A stretch of 24,972 bases of DNA from Larix sibirica (lineage: Eukaryota; Streptophyta; Pinopsida; Pinales; Pinaceae). Location of the stretch: positions 81,550 through 106,521 of the forward strand of contig NWUY0300011690.1 in NCBI GenBank assembly GCA_004151065.3, in the 5' to 3' direction. The notes below the pieces were generated by a model that saw nothing but the letters and a program-made list of their open reading frames with translations, ran no database searches and was not told the DNA's origin. Positions 1-10,339 of this stretch are shown piece after piece (position 1 is the stretch's first letter; each line of letters opens with the position of its first letter). Position numbers and translations under genes: made by a program.

Positions 1-590
1 GGATCGAAGTTCGGAGTCCATTTGTTCATATAGACCCCTTGTGGTCCCATAAAGTAAGGTTCGTTCCTGAAGATGAGCGCGCGATCTTGTTTGCTTTCGA
101 AAATGAATGCAGAGAATCCTTTACCCACAAAGAAGGATTTAACATCTTCCGAGATCAGGGGTCTCCAGTTTTTTTGCACCCAGTTTTTGGTATTTTTCGG
201 AGAAGGCCATAGGCCTGTGAACTCGCCAATCAATCCACGTTCCGACAGGTTGAGTGTTGTCTTGCATGGTAGCTCAACCAGAAGTGCTACTGTCGGGAGC
301 TCGTTGAGTTTCTTCACGAATTTCTGTTGGGAAGAGGATAGAGACTTCTTTCCATGAGCAGTTAATAATTTCAAGAAGTTGACTAGCTCAGGGGGAGGGA
401 TTTATGCTCCCGAAGAAATTGGAGGAAGAGGGAGCAAGCCCTAGGTGAGGGACAGCAGGAAGACATGGAGGGATCGAGGGAAGAAGATCAAGGATGGATC
501 CCTTATGCTATTGCGCAGCTGTTCAGATAAGCGTGCGACCAGGGGAAGAAACAACCAAGAGGGTCAGCGGCCTGTGGCCTAGGGATAAAT
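1..590 (+). other. Exon-like, GC-richer stretch of unknown identity
   Basis: This stretch is visibly richer in G and C than the AT-rich DNA that follows, and the change near 590 is abrupt. Frame 3 is open from the window edge to a TAG at about 213, encoding roughly 70 residues with ordinary mixed composition, including 'FVPEDERAILFAFENE'. Frame 1 is open from 73 to 357 with 94 codons. A third segment, about 430-530, reads as a Glu/Gly-rich peptide containing 'EEDQGWIPYAIAQLF'. No frame runs through the whole stretch and I recognise no domain. It could be a decayed host exon or the coding end of an unrecognised transposon. The mixed composition and the compositional edge are the only support. 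Confidence 0.25.
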
Positions 591-675
591 GCTCTTCCTC
601 GCTTCCCAACAGATTTCACCTTGGAAAATTTCTTGTCCTGTAATGGTTGAGAAATCGGCACGGACGACCAATTCC

Positions 676-1770
676 ATGCATAACATGAAAAGTCAATTTG
701 TTGTTACTTTTTTTGTTGCATGTCTGGTAGATAGCATGCCTGAGATGTCTTGTGCATTTTTGTGCATTGTTTTATATATAGTGGTTTGAATGGTTCTGGG
801 TTTTTCATTACTGTTAACAATTTATAATATATTTGTCATTTCCCTAATTTCAAACAATTTTATATAACCTTGAATCTAGAAAGTTTCGAGCAATGTTGTG
901 AAAATTTCCACTTGGTTGCTGGTCCGTCGTTCACTCAGTTTCACAGCTACTTGATTCGTGTACTATCAACATGGATAAAATTTTATACATAGATATCTTT
1001 TATGCATGGTAAGAAAATTCGGTTCATTCTTGTTTTTGGGTTACATGTTTAAAACATGGCATGTTTGGCTTGCGTTGTATGTCGCTTGTGTGTTGTTTTC
1101 GTAACAGTTGTTAAATGGGTTTCCATTCAGTTTAACATCTACTTGAGCCACACTCTTTTTTAGGAACCTGCTTCAGGGTTTTTCATGTTGATAAAATTTT
1201 ATGTGTGGATAAATTTTTATGCATAACATGAAAAGACAATACATTGTTACGTTTTTCTTCCATGTCTGGAGGATAGCACGTATGGGATGCCTTGCACATT
1301 GGTCGTGGGTTGTTTTAGAAACAGTGGCTTCGATGGATTTGGGGGTTTTGATTTCTGTTAATGATTTATAATATATTCGTTTTTTTCTTGATTTTTGATA
1401 GAGTTTGTATAGAGGTGGATCGAAAACATTTTCTAGCAGTGTTGTGGAAATTTCCATCTGGTTGTTGATCTGTCGTTCACTTAGCTACGCAGATGCTTGA
1501 TCCGTGTACTATTCTAGGAACCTTCTTTACGGTTTTGAACATGGATAAAATTGTATGCATATCTATATTTTATGCATGGTAAGAAAATTCGATTCGTTCT
1601 TGTTTTTATGCATGGTAAGAAAATTCGATTCGTTGTTTTTATGCATGGTAAGAAAATTCGATTCGTTCTTGTTTAAAAGATAGGATGTATGGCTTGCCTT
1701 TTATGTTGCTCATGTATTGTTTTCGAAACAGTTGATAGAATAGGTTCCCAGGTTTTCCCACTGAGTGCCC
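676..1770. repeat. Imperfect tandem repeat, unit about 550 bp, two copies with internal sub-repeats
   Basis: Landmarks recur at a similar offset. 'atgcataacatgaaaag' occurs at 676 and 1219 (offset 543). 'gttgtgaaaatttcca' at 895 matches a similar string at 1441 (offset 546). 'tatgcatggtaagaaaattc' occurs at 1001 and 1571 (offset 570, the extra length being a small insertion). A ggcttgc block occurs at 1067 and 1691. Within each copy the first and second halves also resemble each other: both begin with a tgcat-a-catg-aaga core and continue to a ttgtttt...acagt block. The array may therefore be four diverged copies of a shorter unit. It has no coding sense and looks like an old tandem duplication in intron-like or intergenic DNA. 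Confidence 0.75.
1571..1672. repeat. Three-copy minisatellite (36 and 33 bp spacing)
   Basis: The string 'tatgcatggtaagaaaattc' begins at 1571, 1607 and 1640. Each time it is followed by gattcgtt and a short T-rich tail. The middle unit has lost three bases. It lies inside the second copy of the larger repeat; the matching place in the first copy (1001) has one unit only, so this triplication happened after the large duplication. Confidence 0.9.
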
Positions 1771-2550
1771 AAGCCTTTTTGTTTTTTGCACTATTCATCG
1801 TTTTTATTATTTTCAAATGGGGTTTACTTAGTCTCGCATGTAAACAATGTCGAATAGCATCGTGTCGAGCAGTTTCCCACCTTCTTGGTCGGTTGTTGAT
1901 CTATTTTCCATTCATATAGGCAGGTGGTCGAGGCACATTTTTGGTTTGAATGCTTGTTTAAGTGTTTGTTTGCTTCTCTATCTCACTTCGTAAATCTACT
2001 TGCGTTTAGTAGGATGTGGAGGGTGTTTTCTTCTTCCGCTTTTGTTGTCGTTATATTATTCTTGTTCTCTATCCATGGTGCAATTCCCCTTTTCTCTTGC
2101 ATTGTTGCGATGTTCGTTTATCTAAGAGGGTCTTCATTGCATATTGTTGTCACACCATATGCTAACGTAATACATCTGCTAGCTCATTGTTTGCTTTATT
2201 GTTGTCCATGGGTTTATTGTTGTAGAGTTGTTTGTGGTGTTGTATTGCATTTTATTTTTGTAAAAAAAATGAACCTTCAACTTTCATCAATATACCAACG
2301 CGCTTTAGACATTAGAGTATACTCCATCAATCTCTACATAATTTTTTCTTTTTTTACCCTTCTTCCATTTGGGAATTGAACCTCTTGAATGGGTGAAATT
2401 TAATCAGCATATGAGGCAACGCTCGTGAACAGTGTAATGCCAATTGGTTATGTGATTTGAAAATATCGATTCAAACATTTGTTATTTTTTCTCAGTACAT
2501 TGTATGGGCATGTTTCCAATGCCAGAGTTAGTCTCTTTAAACATACATTG
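1770..2550. other. T-rich intron-like or intergenic DNA, no gene seen
   Basis: The plus strand is strongly T-rich. Two open frames occur (1689-1919 and 1924-2379, the latter 151 codons), but their products are runs of Phe, Leu, Val, Ser and Cys, as expected from reading T-rich DNA. There is no recognisable domain and no conserved motif. I see no RNA gene here. Confidence 0.5.
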
Positions 2551-2556
2551 TGTTTT

Positions 2557-2583
2557 TCTTCTTCTTCTTCTTCTTTTTTTTTC
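2557..2583. repeat. (CTT)n microsatellite followed by a T run
   Basis: Five to six ctt units run directly into ten T's. Read on the minus strand this is an A run followed by GAA units, so it could be the A-rich tail of the minus-strand LINE whose coding part ends near 3070. That reading is inference; it could equally be an independent microsatellite. Confidence 0.7.
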
Positions 2584-3062
2584 ATGTGTACAGGATTCCA
2601 GTCATTGGTTACATTGTTTGTTGAACCTACTAGACTGCAAAGCTACGTTGTTTCCATCAACTTCAAAACATTATGTTCGATGTTGATATGAAATGTGAGG
2701 CAACGTCACATTACTATGTGCTATCTCTCGAGCTATATTTATGCCGAGATTGAAAAAAAAATGGGCCTCAAGTGCTCATTATTCTCTAATATGTTTCTAT
2801 CATATCATTTGCAGTACATGTTTTAATTGTGCTCAGTTGCAGTTTCAGCTACCATGATCTTTTGTTTGTATCCATCTCTTTGGTTTGTTGACAACTGCCA
2901 ATACAATTGTTTGTCATTAAGATGCTAATAACCTTTGCACCATATGCTACAATCATTGATTGATTTGTTGAATTGTGTTCAGACGCCTCTCATTATTGAG
3001 AAGTCTTTGCTTTTCACTTATAATGTGAGAGGGATATGGTTCTCATTTAAAGCTTTGGGATG

Positions 3063-3063
3063 N
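3063..3063. other. Unresolved base (n)
   Basis: The only ambiguous base in the window. It lies at the 3' edge of the LINE coding remnant and marks a draft-quality position. Confidence 0.99.
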
Positions 3064-3074
3064 TTTTCAGGTAG

Positions 3075-3475
3075 AAAAGTGCCTTCTTTGGAGAGCTTGT
3101 TTGTAGATTGATTCAATTCTTTGCAGATATTGGAAAACCCAATCTGTCCAAATAATCCAATGATTTCATGTAATTGATAGGTTATCAGCCTTGAAAGTAT
3201 ATTATTGAACTAAGCTACGTTAGTTAAGCAATTGATGACAAGACCGTAATCTCCATAAACCTGGATAATATCATATCCATGTTGTAATGAGAACATTAAA
3301 ACAAAAAATAGATCCCTAAACTTGCTAAAATGATTAGTTCTCCTTCTGACGTTTGTTTTGTAATAAAAATATTTAAGATAAGATAAATGAAAAACAAAAC
3401 CGCATCCACAAATAGAATCCTGGCAAGCACCACTGAAGAAGTACCAAGGCTTGGACTTGTCAATGCTGAGCTCAT
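3075..3475 (-). pseudogene. RVT_3 / archaeal-like RNase H domain at the LINE C-terminus, inactive
   Basis: The minus frame gives 'PWYFFSGACQDSICGCGF', then 'QVYGDYGLVINCL', then 'KLSKEGTF'. This is the plant L1 RNase H layout: FDGA...CG-G, GDS-LVIN, AD-LSK. The first catalytic Asp is Ser (FFSGA), the Glu block is unrecognisable, the middle Asp survives in GDY, and the last Asp is Asn. In a live element it would remove the RNA strand of the RNA-DNA hybrid. Published work describes acquisition of such RNase H domains by plant L1 elements; I identify the type from motif spacing only. Confidence 0.8.
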
Positions 3476-3734
3476 ATACAAGCCTTGGTGGCTTATCACT
3501 GGTTTCATTCTTATAGTAAGAGAGTAAAGCCATGCTCTAAGTTGAGGTTTTAAAATATGGAACAATGTTTTCTTGAAATAAAACTGAGTTGTGGGCCAGC
3601 CGGATTCCCCAAAGAATTAAGTAGGGGAGATCCCTAACATGCTTCAAATATTTCTTGGAGAACCATCCACAAAATCATCCTTCAATATAATCCATATTCC
3701 ATGGGTTTGTGAGGCCCAAGTTACCTTAAAGATC

Positions 3735-4100
3735 CCACCATATCTGCTAAGAGCAAGGGCGTGAAATAAAAAGATGCACTCTCATTCCATCACTATTCCT
3801 ACAAAAAAGACAAATACCGGGCCCTTATTTGTTCCTTTTCTTTAACATCTCCCAAGTTAGAACCTTATTGTTAAGAATGAGCCATATAAATACAATGTAT
3901 TTTTGGGAAGCTTTGACTTTCCAAAGTTTCTTCCACTCCCAAACTTCATCATATATCCATGGACCACATAGAGCCTCATAACCAAGTTCAACAAAATGGT
4001 TGCCTCTAACCACATTTACCTCCCATATAAGTTCATCCTTTAATGGTCCCAGTCTGATGTGTAGTTGTGTAGTCATTCCATTCAATAGCTTGATCTCCAT
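3735..4100 (-). pseudogene. zf-RVT (zinc-binding in reverse transcriptase) domain of the LINE
   Basis: The minus frame contains 'WKVKASQKYIVFIWLILNN' followed by 'KVLTWEMLKKRN', a clear match to the zf-RVT signature found after the RT in plant L1-type ORF2. After one in-frame TAA (3825-3827) the same frame continues with 'GICLFCRNSDGMRVHLFI', giving the Cys-x2-Cys...His pattern. The final expected Cys is replaced by Arg in 'SRPCS'. The domain is thought to bind nucleic acid. It sits between RT and RNase H, as the family predicts. Confidence 0.85.
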
Positions 4101-4599
4101 CCATATTTATATCTTCTACACTCAACCAACCTTAGGACCAGATTGAAGTAATTGTTGGGTTTGACATAGGATTTAGAGTAACTTTCGCAATCATTTGGAA
4201 ATGATCAATACATTCTTATGAAAGAAATATTCTTCTGTCACAACCCATGATAGCATTATCACCAAATCTAACTTGTGACCCATCACCATTTTTTTATGAC
4301 AAATACGAATCAATCACATGAAATCCAAAGACATAGATTTCCTTTGGTTTGAGACCTTCTAGATGTCTTTATTTCCTTTCTTGTCCAATTTAGAACCGTA
4401 GTAGGTGAGATATACTTTTTGAATTAAAATTATTCACCATAGAATCTCTTTTGTGATAATTTTTCATAGAGATTTTGTGGCAAGGGACTGTCCAAACAAA
4501 TGTATATCCTCTAGACCCACCCTCCCAAATACTTTAGGGTTGTAATATTCCTCTAGTTGACTTAATGTGTCCCCTTATATTCATTTCTACCCCGCCATA

Positions 4600-5725
4600 G
4601 GAAGTTGAAACAATACTTCCTAATATTTTCCAAGATCCTTTTTGGGATATGGGACAAAGTGTGCCAATACACAGGAATGTCCTCTAGTACAGACTTAATC
4701 AAAACTAAATGACCTCCTCAAGATAAAAATTTATTGCACCATTGTTATCCTATTCCAATCATTCCTCACATAATGGTTTGATTTTAGATAGAAACCCATA
4801 TGCTTTATACTTGCATTGATGTCAAAATATTGAAAGGCAAGTATATTTCAACAACAACATCGAGACCCTCAGTTAATTTATATGGATAAAGAGTAGATTT
4901 AGTCTCATTGAATTCCATCCACATGGATTTTTTATAGAGTAGGAGAATATCCCTAAAGGCACTAAGTTCTCGATATGAACCAAAACTAAACAACAATACA
5001 TGTACGAACACAAGATGAGTGAGCCTCTCCTACCTGCCAATCTCTGTTCCTTTCAAAGATCTCATCCTTTTTGCATATGTCGATGTTCTGCTAAGAACTT
5101 CTACCACAAGGATAAATAGATAAGGGGAAAGATGACAACCTTGCATCAACGTCCTGAAAGACCTAAAAGGACCAGAGGAAGCACCATTAATTAATACTGC
5201 AAAGGATATAGTGGTTATGCAAGCCATAATCCACTTGACTATAGGGAGTGAAAAAACCATATGTATTAACAATAATCTCAGATAGAGACAAGAGACCTTA
5301 TCAAACGCCTTAGATAGGTCAAGTTTGACAACATAGATGGATCATTAGAAATATTGATAGATTGTAGTCCTTCTTGAGTTGTACCGATGGCTTCATGTTC
5401 TTGTCTACCCTCAAGGAACCCAAATTTTTCTACTAAAATGAAATTAGAGGGAAATGGCCTGAGTCTTACTGCTAGTACCTTGGATATGATGTTTTAGAGA
5501 CAATTGAACAAATAAATGGGCCCAAATCCTTCAAAGGTCTCAAGGTAATCCACCTTGGGAATCAAAGTGATAAAAGTGGTATTATGTTGGCAAGAATCCT
5601 CCCTGACCTTCTAACTTCTTAAACCACTCGAAGAATATCCTCTCCCACGAGGTCAAATAAATCCAAATAGAATTCAATTGTCCACCCATCCTGACCTGAA
5701 CTCCTATCCTTTTTGAAAGTTGGAA
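4600..5725 (-). pseudogene. LINE reverse transcriptase domain, catalytically dead
   Basis: In a working element this domain copies LINE RNA at the nicked target. Conserved blocks appear in order on the minus strand: 'SSGQDGW' (about 5690), 'KLDLSKAFDKV' with the first catalytic Asp (about 5290-5325), 'VLINGASSGPF' (about 5195), 'QGCHLSPYLFIL' (about 5120), then 'LTHLVFVHVLLF' (about 4990-5025). The last should contain the F-A-D-D box; here it reads F-V-H-V at 4997-5008, so both catalytic aspartates are gone. Downstream, 'SVLEDIPVYW' and 'FLWRGR' (about 4570-4700) are thumb-region motifs typical of plant LINEs. Frameshifts separate the blocks. The fragment at 5030-5272 is the longest uninterrupted piece. 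Confidence 0.9.
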
Positions 5726-5726
5726 G

Positions 5727-6430
5727 TGTTAGAATAATTAGACCCCATATAGACTTAGGATATAAGTTATTATTCATTTTTAATAATTTCCTAGGTGTTA
5801 GATTAGTTAGTTGGCCCCTTTTTGCCTACTAGGTCCACAACCTGTCATACATATGCACTAATGCACCCTCAGATGATTTCTGCCTACTTTTTTGATAGTT
5901 ATGAATGGAAAGAGCACATATCCTGCCTTTGCTACCTTTTTCCTACTTTTCCTTAGTATAAAGCAACATTTTCTGCTTTTCAGTTGGATAAGGATAAACA
6001 AGGGAACCTTCATGGACTTGGCAAGTTGTTATCTTTTTGGACAACATGTCCTCCATGATTTTCTCTTTTAAATAAATCATCTTTCTTCTTTTTTATCACT
6101 TATTGGCTGCCATATTTGATTTTTCCAATTCGTGAACTTCTTGACAGAGTTGGAAAACTTATGTTGCCACTGATGGGGATTTTCATGATTAGTAAGTCTA
6201 TTTTTTTGTGAGCTGCTCGAATGCCTCCAAAGGATTTCGAATTTATAATGTAATTATATATTTGGACAACCATCTCAGTGCCCAAGTTTGGCTGATGTAA
6301 AATTATGCAATAGAGTTTCATTCTGTGCATCTATTCTGTCTCAATTTTCATTGTATTGTGTAATCTTTGCTTAGCAATTTTGTGAGGAATTCCTTGAGTG
6401 CATAGATCTGCCCGTGATATCATTTTCACA
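5727..6430 (+). mobile_element. Candidate solo or truncated LTR
   Basis: LINE homology ends at about 5725, and the next bases read 'tgttagaataattagacc', a typical TG start of a plant LTR. Inside are a TATA-like 'agtataaagca' (about 5955) and an 'aataaat' polyadenylation-like signal about 115 bp later (about 6072), the spacing expected of an LTR. Possible CA ends lie near 6380, but I could not find a matching 5-bp target duplication (ggaag precedes the start) or a second copy in the window. It may be a solo LTR that split the LINE, or leader sequence of the downstream gypsy element. No coding sequence was seen. Confidence 0.35.
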
Positions 6431-6436
6431 TTTGAC

Positions 6437-7440
6437 AGGGATGGGAGCAAAGTGGTACATTGAATTACCATGTGCTTCTTTCTAAACCTTCAACTCTATT
6501 GCAATGACCTTTTTGAATCATTTTCAGTTGGTAGTTCAGTATGAAACCGACACTGAATTTTTAACCTCGTTTCGTTAGGACAAGTCCAATCATATATACT
6601 ACCACATCCATGAATGTCAGAGGATATGGATCCTCATTAAGGCTGAAATTCCCAATGAATTTCTAACAGATTGGTTCATTAAGTATTTTCAACCTTGCAT
6701 TGCGAAAGATGTGTCCCTCTCAGGGGCTTAGAACGAAGAGTAGGCTATTATAAAAGCCCAACAACTTGATTTGGTGTATTCTCAGTCCATGATGATGTAT
6801 GAAATATTTCCTAATGCTCCTCAACCAGAATTAGATCCGACAAAATCAGTTCCTAGGACACATGCCAATGGTGTGATTGGCTCATCAGTTAGTACAATAG
6901 CTAGCCAGGGTACGAACCTTATAGGTCAAAATTGACCGACAATTACATTGAACAACACATGAAACCATATACCCAACCCTATGGATGTTCTGACACTTCA
7001 GATAGCCAATCCTAAGGGAAACTAATAGCATATAGGGAAAAATAAAAAGAGAAAGAAAACTAGGAATAAGGGTAACGATAATGTGAATAATAATAACAAC
7101 AATCAAAACAATAATGCTAGTGGGGCTAAGAAAGACAAAGGTAAAACAAAATTTCCTTGCTTGTTATGCAAAGAAGATCACCTGACCTACAAATTCCCCA
7201 AGATGGAAATGGTTCAAAAACTATTAACCCAATTGGAAGGTTCTAACCAACCTATTGTTCTCACCAATCCATTTCCTCAGTGGCAGGAATAGATGATTGC
7301 TACGACTTAGTCTAACCCTAGATCCTTGCAAGGGGGAAATCCGGGTTTCTCCTCTCAAGGTGGCAATTTTGGTCAAATTCAAGTCTTCATGTGTGAACAG
7401 GATGTTAGTCTCCAGACTATAAACAAATCTTAGGATACAT
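6437..7440 (+). pseudogene. G1 gag remnant with degraded zinc knuckle
   Basis: Gag forms the virus-like particle that packages element RNA. The frame starting at about 6437 gives 'GMGAKWYIELPCASF' and 'FQLVVQYETDTEFLTSF', then 'EFLTDWFIKYFQPCIAKD', resembling the core of plant gypsy gag. An Asn-rich linker (about 7080-7130) precedes 'CLLCKEDHLTYKFP' at 7156-7200. This is a C-x2-C-x3-H zinc-knuckle pattern whose last Cys is replaced by Phe. 'PIVLTNPFPQW' follows and the frame stops at 7290-7292. Stops also occur around 6575, 6730 and 6745. The gag N-terminus is not visible upstream of 6437. Confidence 0.75.
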
Positions 7441-7442
7441 CT

Positions 7443-8339
7443 ATGTATGGACCTAAGGGTAAGGAAACCTATGAAACTAAAGTAGTCTCTCCATTCAACA
7501 TAGAGAAGCCAACAAATGACACTATTCCCAAAACAACGAAAGGTGTTATGAAAAAGTGTACATACAATCCCAACGCGCGTGCTTCCCAAAAATATACCAT
7601 AGTAGAATATCTGGCTCAAGCTCCTTGTGCGATGTCCACTCTCGAGGTATTGCAAAGTTTCCCAACCCAACACATGAACCTACTTTCAGCTTTAGTTGCG
7701 TTCGATCCCTTGGATAGTCAAATTATGGATTTTGATTGTGGAAATTGCAAGCCTCAATTACCCCATCATGCAGCTTTTCAGATCTAAGTGATTTCCAGAA
7801 AGTCCACTATACACCGTACGATTGTTGACGAGGGCGCCTCCACTTGTGTGATGTCATTATCATGCTGGAAGGCCATAGGATCACTTGATGTAGTTTCTCC
7901 TGTCATGATGTTAAAGCCTTTCGATGGCCACTTATTCAAACCTCATGGAACAACCCCATCTCTTCCAATAGATTTGGGGGGTAAAATAATTAACGTGGAA
8001 GTGGAATTGGTTGACTCTCCACTAGATTATGACCTATTATTCGAGAGAAGCTGGACCCAAGCTATGGTGGTTTTAGTATCTTCAATCTTCCGAATCATTA
8101 AGTTCCCACACAATGGAAATATTGTGACTATTAATCAACTATCATTTTACACTAATGGTTCCAACCATCAGAATGGTTACAATATCCCCTTGGTATCCCA
8201 TTCCATGAAGGATTGCGGAAATGTTGACATGGGAATGTATCCTACATTGATGGGAACTTTCAATCTTCCCCCACACGACATGTGTGCAAACACATCCCTG
8301 ATACACAATATCTATTGTTGCAATGAATTCCGTTCCTAA
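7443..8339 (+). pseudogene. G1 aspartic protease region (DEGA active-site motif)
   Basis: Two open stretches in the same frame (7443-7787 and 7788-8339) are separated by a single TAA at 7785-7787. The first ends 'HHAAFQI'; the second contains 'IHRTIVDEGASTCVMSLSCW' at 7809-7868, then 'PLDYDLLFERSWTQAM' near 8016. This is the retropepsin fold: active-site D-x-G-A followed by the ILG-like block (DLLFERSW). It cleaves the polyprotein. The catalytic Asp is present, with Glu in place of the usual Thr or Ser. I recall DEGA in other plant gag-asp proteases, so this may be a family trait. The frame shifts near 8330. Confidence 0.8.
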
Positions 8340-9640
8340 GGTGTCACAGTTTAAAATTTTGTATTTTAATGACCCTTGGAATTTTCCAGCAACTGAAGTT
8401 GGGTGTAGTTGGACAAACCAGGCCTTTTTTGTGGCCAAGGTAGCTTATCAAGCCACTATATCGAATGAAGTAGACCATGCTGGTTTACATTCCGTTTTGG
8501 AAACAAATGACTAGTACTCTATGCCCGTTTGGGCCATTAGTCGTTTTCCATGTCATGACCCCTTAGACACTGTCTTTGCCTAATATGAAGCAATTCTTGA
8601 AGCAATGCCATTAGGAGATAGGCCTCGGAAAGAGATGCATCAACATGCATCATTGCTTGCGGCTGAAAGTGACCTTAGAATTGACGCAAATAGAACCATC
8701 AAACCGGATCCTATGGAGTGGTATGGGAGTCCTCTCACACCTTTGCAAGTTTATGCGGAAGGAAATATGGCCAACATTTCTAAAACCATTCCCATAGACG
8801 TCTCCAGGATCCCAGGTGTGGTAGAAAATGTCTTTATTGGTGTTGATTGTTCACCTGAGGAAATTGAAACTTACATAGCACTTTTCAAAGAGTATAGGGA
8901 TGTATTCACCTGTTCTTATGAAGAAATGTCAGGAATTGACCCATCTATCATCAAATATGAGATTAATACATATCCCAATGACAAACCTATTCGGTAGAAT
9001 ATTATACCAGTTAATCCAAGGAAATCCACTGCTGTTAAAGTAGAGGTTGAAAAATTGCTTCGTGTAAACTTTATCTATCTAGTTCCCTTAATTGAATGGG
9101 TATCTAATCTAGTACCCATTGAAAAGAAACAAGGTAACATCTGTGTGTGTACTGGTTTTCTAGACCTCACTTTAGCTTACCCTAAGGATAACTTCCCCAA
9201 CCCATTCATTGATTAGATCATTGATGAATGTGATGGAAATGACGTTTTCTCATTTATGGATGGTTTTTCAGGGTATAATCATATCCAAATTTGTCCCAAA
9301 TATCAACTAAAAATTGCTTTCATATGCCCTTGGGGGACATTCGTGTATATGAAGATTCCATTTGGTTTGAAGAATGTAGAGATACCTTCCAAAGAGCTAC
9401 GTCTTATGCTTTTCACTATATCAAGAAGATCGTAGAAGCCTACCTAGATGATTTGATTGCTAAATCGGGGAAGAGAGTGGAACACCCCAAGCATTTACAT
9501 GCAATATTTGGTAGGTGTCATTATTATAGGATTTGGTTGAATCCTCATAAATGTATCTTCTATGTCGAATTGGGATGATTAATAGGTTTCATTGTGTCTA
9601 AAGATGGTATAATGATATATCCGTTCAAGGTGGAAGCAAT
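8323..9640 (+). pseudogene. G1 reverse transcriptase (YLDD box retained, frame broken)
   Basis: The linker and RT run in frame 1 from about 8323 to 9380: 'FKEYRDVFTCSYEEMSGIDP' near 8884 is the usual entry, then 'NICVCTGFLDLTLAYPKDNF', 'FSFMDGFSGYNHIQ' with the first catalytic Asp (about 9256), 'PWGTFVYMKIPFGLKN'. One base is missing near 9380, and the domain continues in frame 3 with 'VEAYLDDLIAKSGKRVEH'. The YLDD catalytic box lies at 9441-9452 and is intact. Stops interrupt at 8995-8997, 9214-9216 and 9576-9578. After that, 'LIGFIVSKDGIMI' closes the domain. In a live element this enzyme copies the RNA genome into DNA. Confidence 0.93.
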
Positions 9641-9654
9641 AGTACAGTTTCCTC

Positions 9655-10310
9655 CCTCGCAAACTTGAATCAACTACAGATCCCTCAAGGCAAAGCAAAC
9701 TTCTTGAGTAGATTCGTTGATAACTATGCTGAAATCGCTAAGGGTTTCATATGCTTACTTAGGAAAGGGGTACCATTTATTTGGGATGGTTATGCTGAAA
9801 AGTCCTTTGACGCATTATTTTTGCCCCACTGTTTAGTCCCCTATATTTCAATAGATATTTCCTTTTATACATAGCGTCGTTTGAATCAACAATAGGTATG
9901 GTCTTGTTACAGGAAGATGATTTGTATCAAGAATGTGTCATTTACTATTTAAGCAAGAATCTTTTTGGTCCAAACTTAAGGTCCTTTCATGTTGAGAAAC
10001 TTGCTATTGCCGCAGTTCATGCAGTGCAACGACTTCAACATTATATTCCGCTTAGGTGGACAACTATCATAGCTAATGTCAATCAATTTCAACATATATT
10101 GTCCCGACGAATAATCATAAGCAAGCATAATAGGTGGATCACCATCCTTTAGGAGTTTGATTTAGGATTCGCTTTTGCAAAATCAAAGAAATATTTTGCC
10201 TTTGCTGAATTGATGTCGGAGTTTCCTCGAGAGGATGAGGGATATGTTGAATATTTATCTTTAACCGATGAACATATATTACTCATTATCTCAGAATACC
10301 CCTAGTATGG
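9655..10310 (+). pseudogene. G1 conventional RNase H (tether-like, first Asp absent)
   Basis: Directly after RT, frame 2 gives 'QGKANFLSRFVDNYAEIAKG' and 'GVPFIWDGYAEKSFDAL', the standard RT-RNase H connection of gypsy elements. A frameshift near 9855 moves to frame 1: 'FLLYIASFESTIGMVLLQED', 'VIYYLSKNLFGPNLRSFHVE', 'LAIAAVHAVQRLQHYI'. Ordinary gypsy RNase H has an Asp in the 'Y-x-DAS' position; here it reads Y-I-A-S, so the first catalytic Asp is absent. TAG codons at 10150-10152 and 10303-10305 stand where Gln and Trp are expected. The next segment, 'IIGDTLYCQGIDIVLR' (about 10400-10450), leads into integrase. Confidence 0.85.
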
Positions 10311-10339
10311 TTATATTTTAATTTACCTACAAACCCAGA

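Larger units (their letters stand above)
3060..5725 (-). mobile_element. 5'-truncated, dead L1-type LINE (ORF2 remnant)
   Basis: Read on the minus strand from 5725 downward, the frames give in order: the start of a LINE reverse transcriptase, the rest of that RT with its thumb region, a zinc-binding zf-RVT domain, and a C-terminal RVT_3 RNase H. This is the order of plant L1-type ORF2. The endonuclease and first ORF are missing, as homology stops at 5725 just before the 'SSGQDGW' block of the RT. The reading frame changes several times and many stops interrupt it, so no protein is made. The possible 3' tail is the T-rich tract near 2557-2583 on the plus strand. Identification as a LINE is firm; the exact 3' boundary is not. 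Confidence 0.9.

Noticed and set aside
589-789. 66-codon frame with apparent membrane segment
   Set aside because: It starts in the GC-rich block and runs into the tandem repeat, crossing a compositional boundary; the hydrophobic part is repeat sequence.
1924-2379. 151-codon hydrophobic open frame, possible membrane protein
   Set aside because: The DNA is T-rich throughout and the product is dominated by Phe, Leu, Val, Ser and Cys with no motif; a long stop-free run is expected from composition. No supporting start context or homology.
2479-2691. Ser-rich peptide frames across the (CTT)n tract
   Set aside because: The Ser or Leu run is just the microsatellite read in two frames.
7224-7673. 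149-codon minus-strand frame opposite G1 gag and protease
   Set aside because: It lies antisense to clear gag-protease homology and has no motif of its own.
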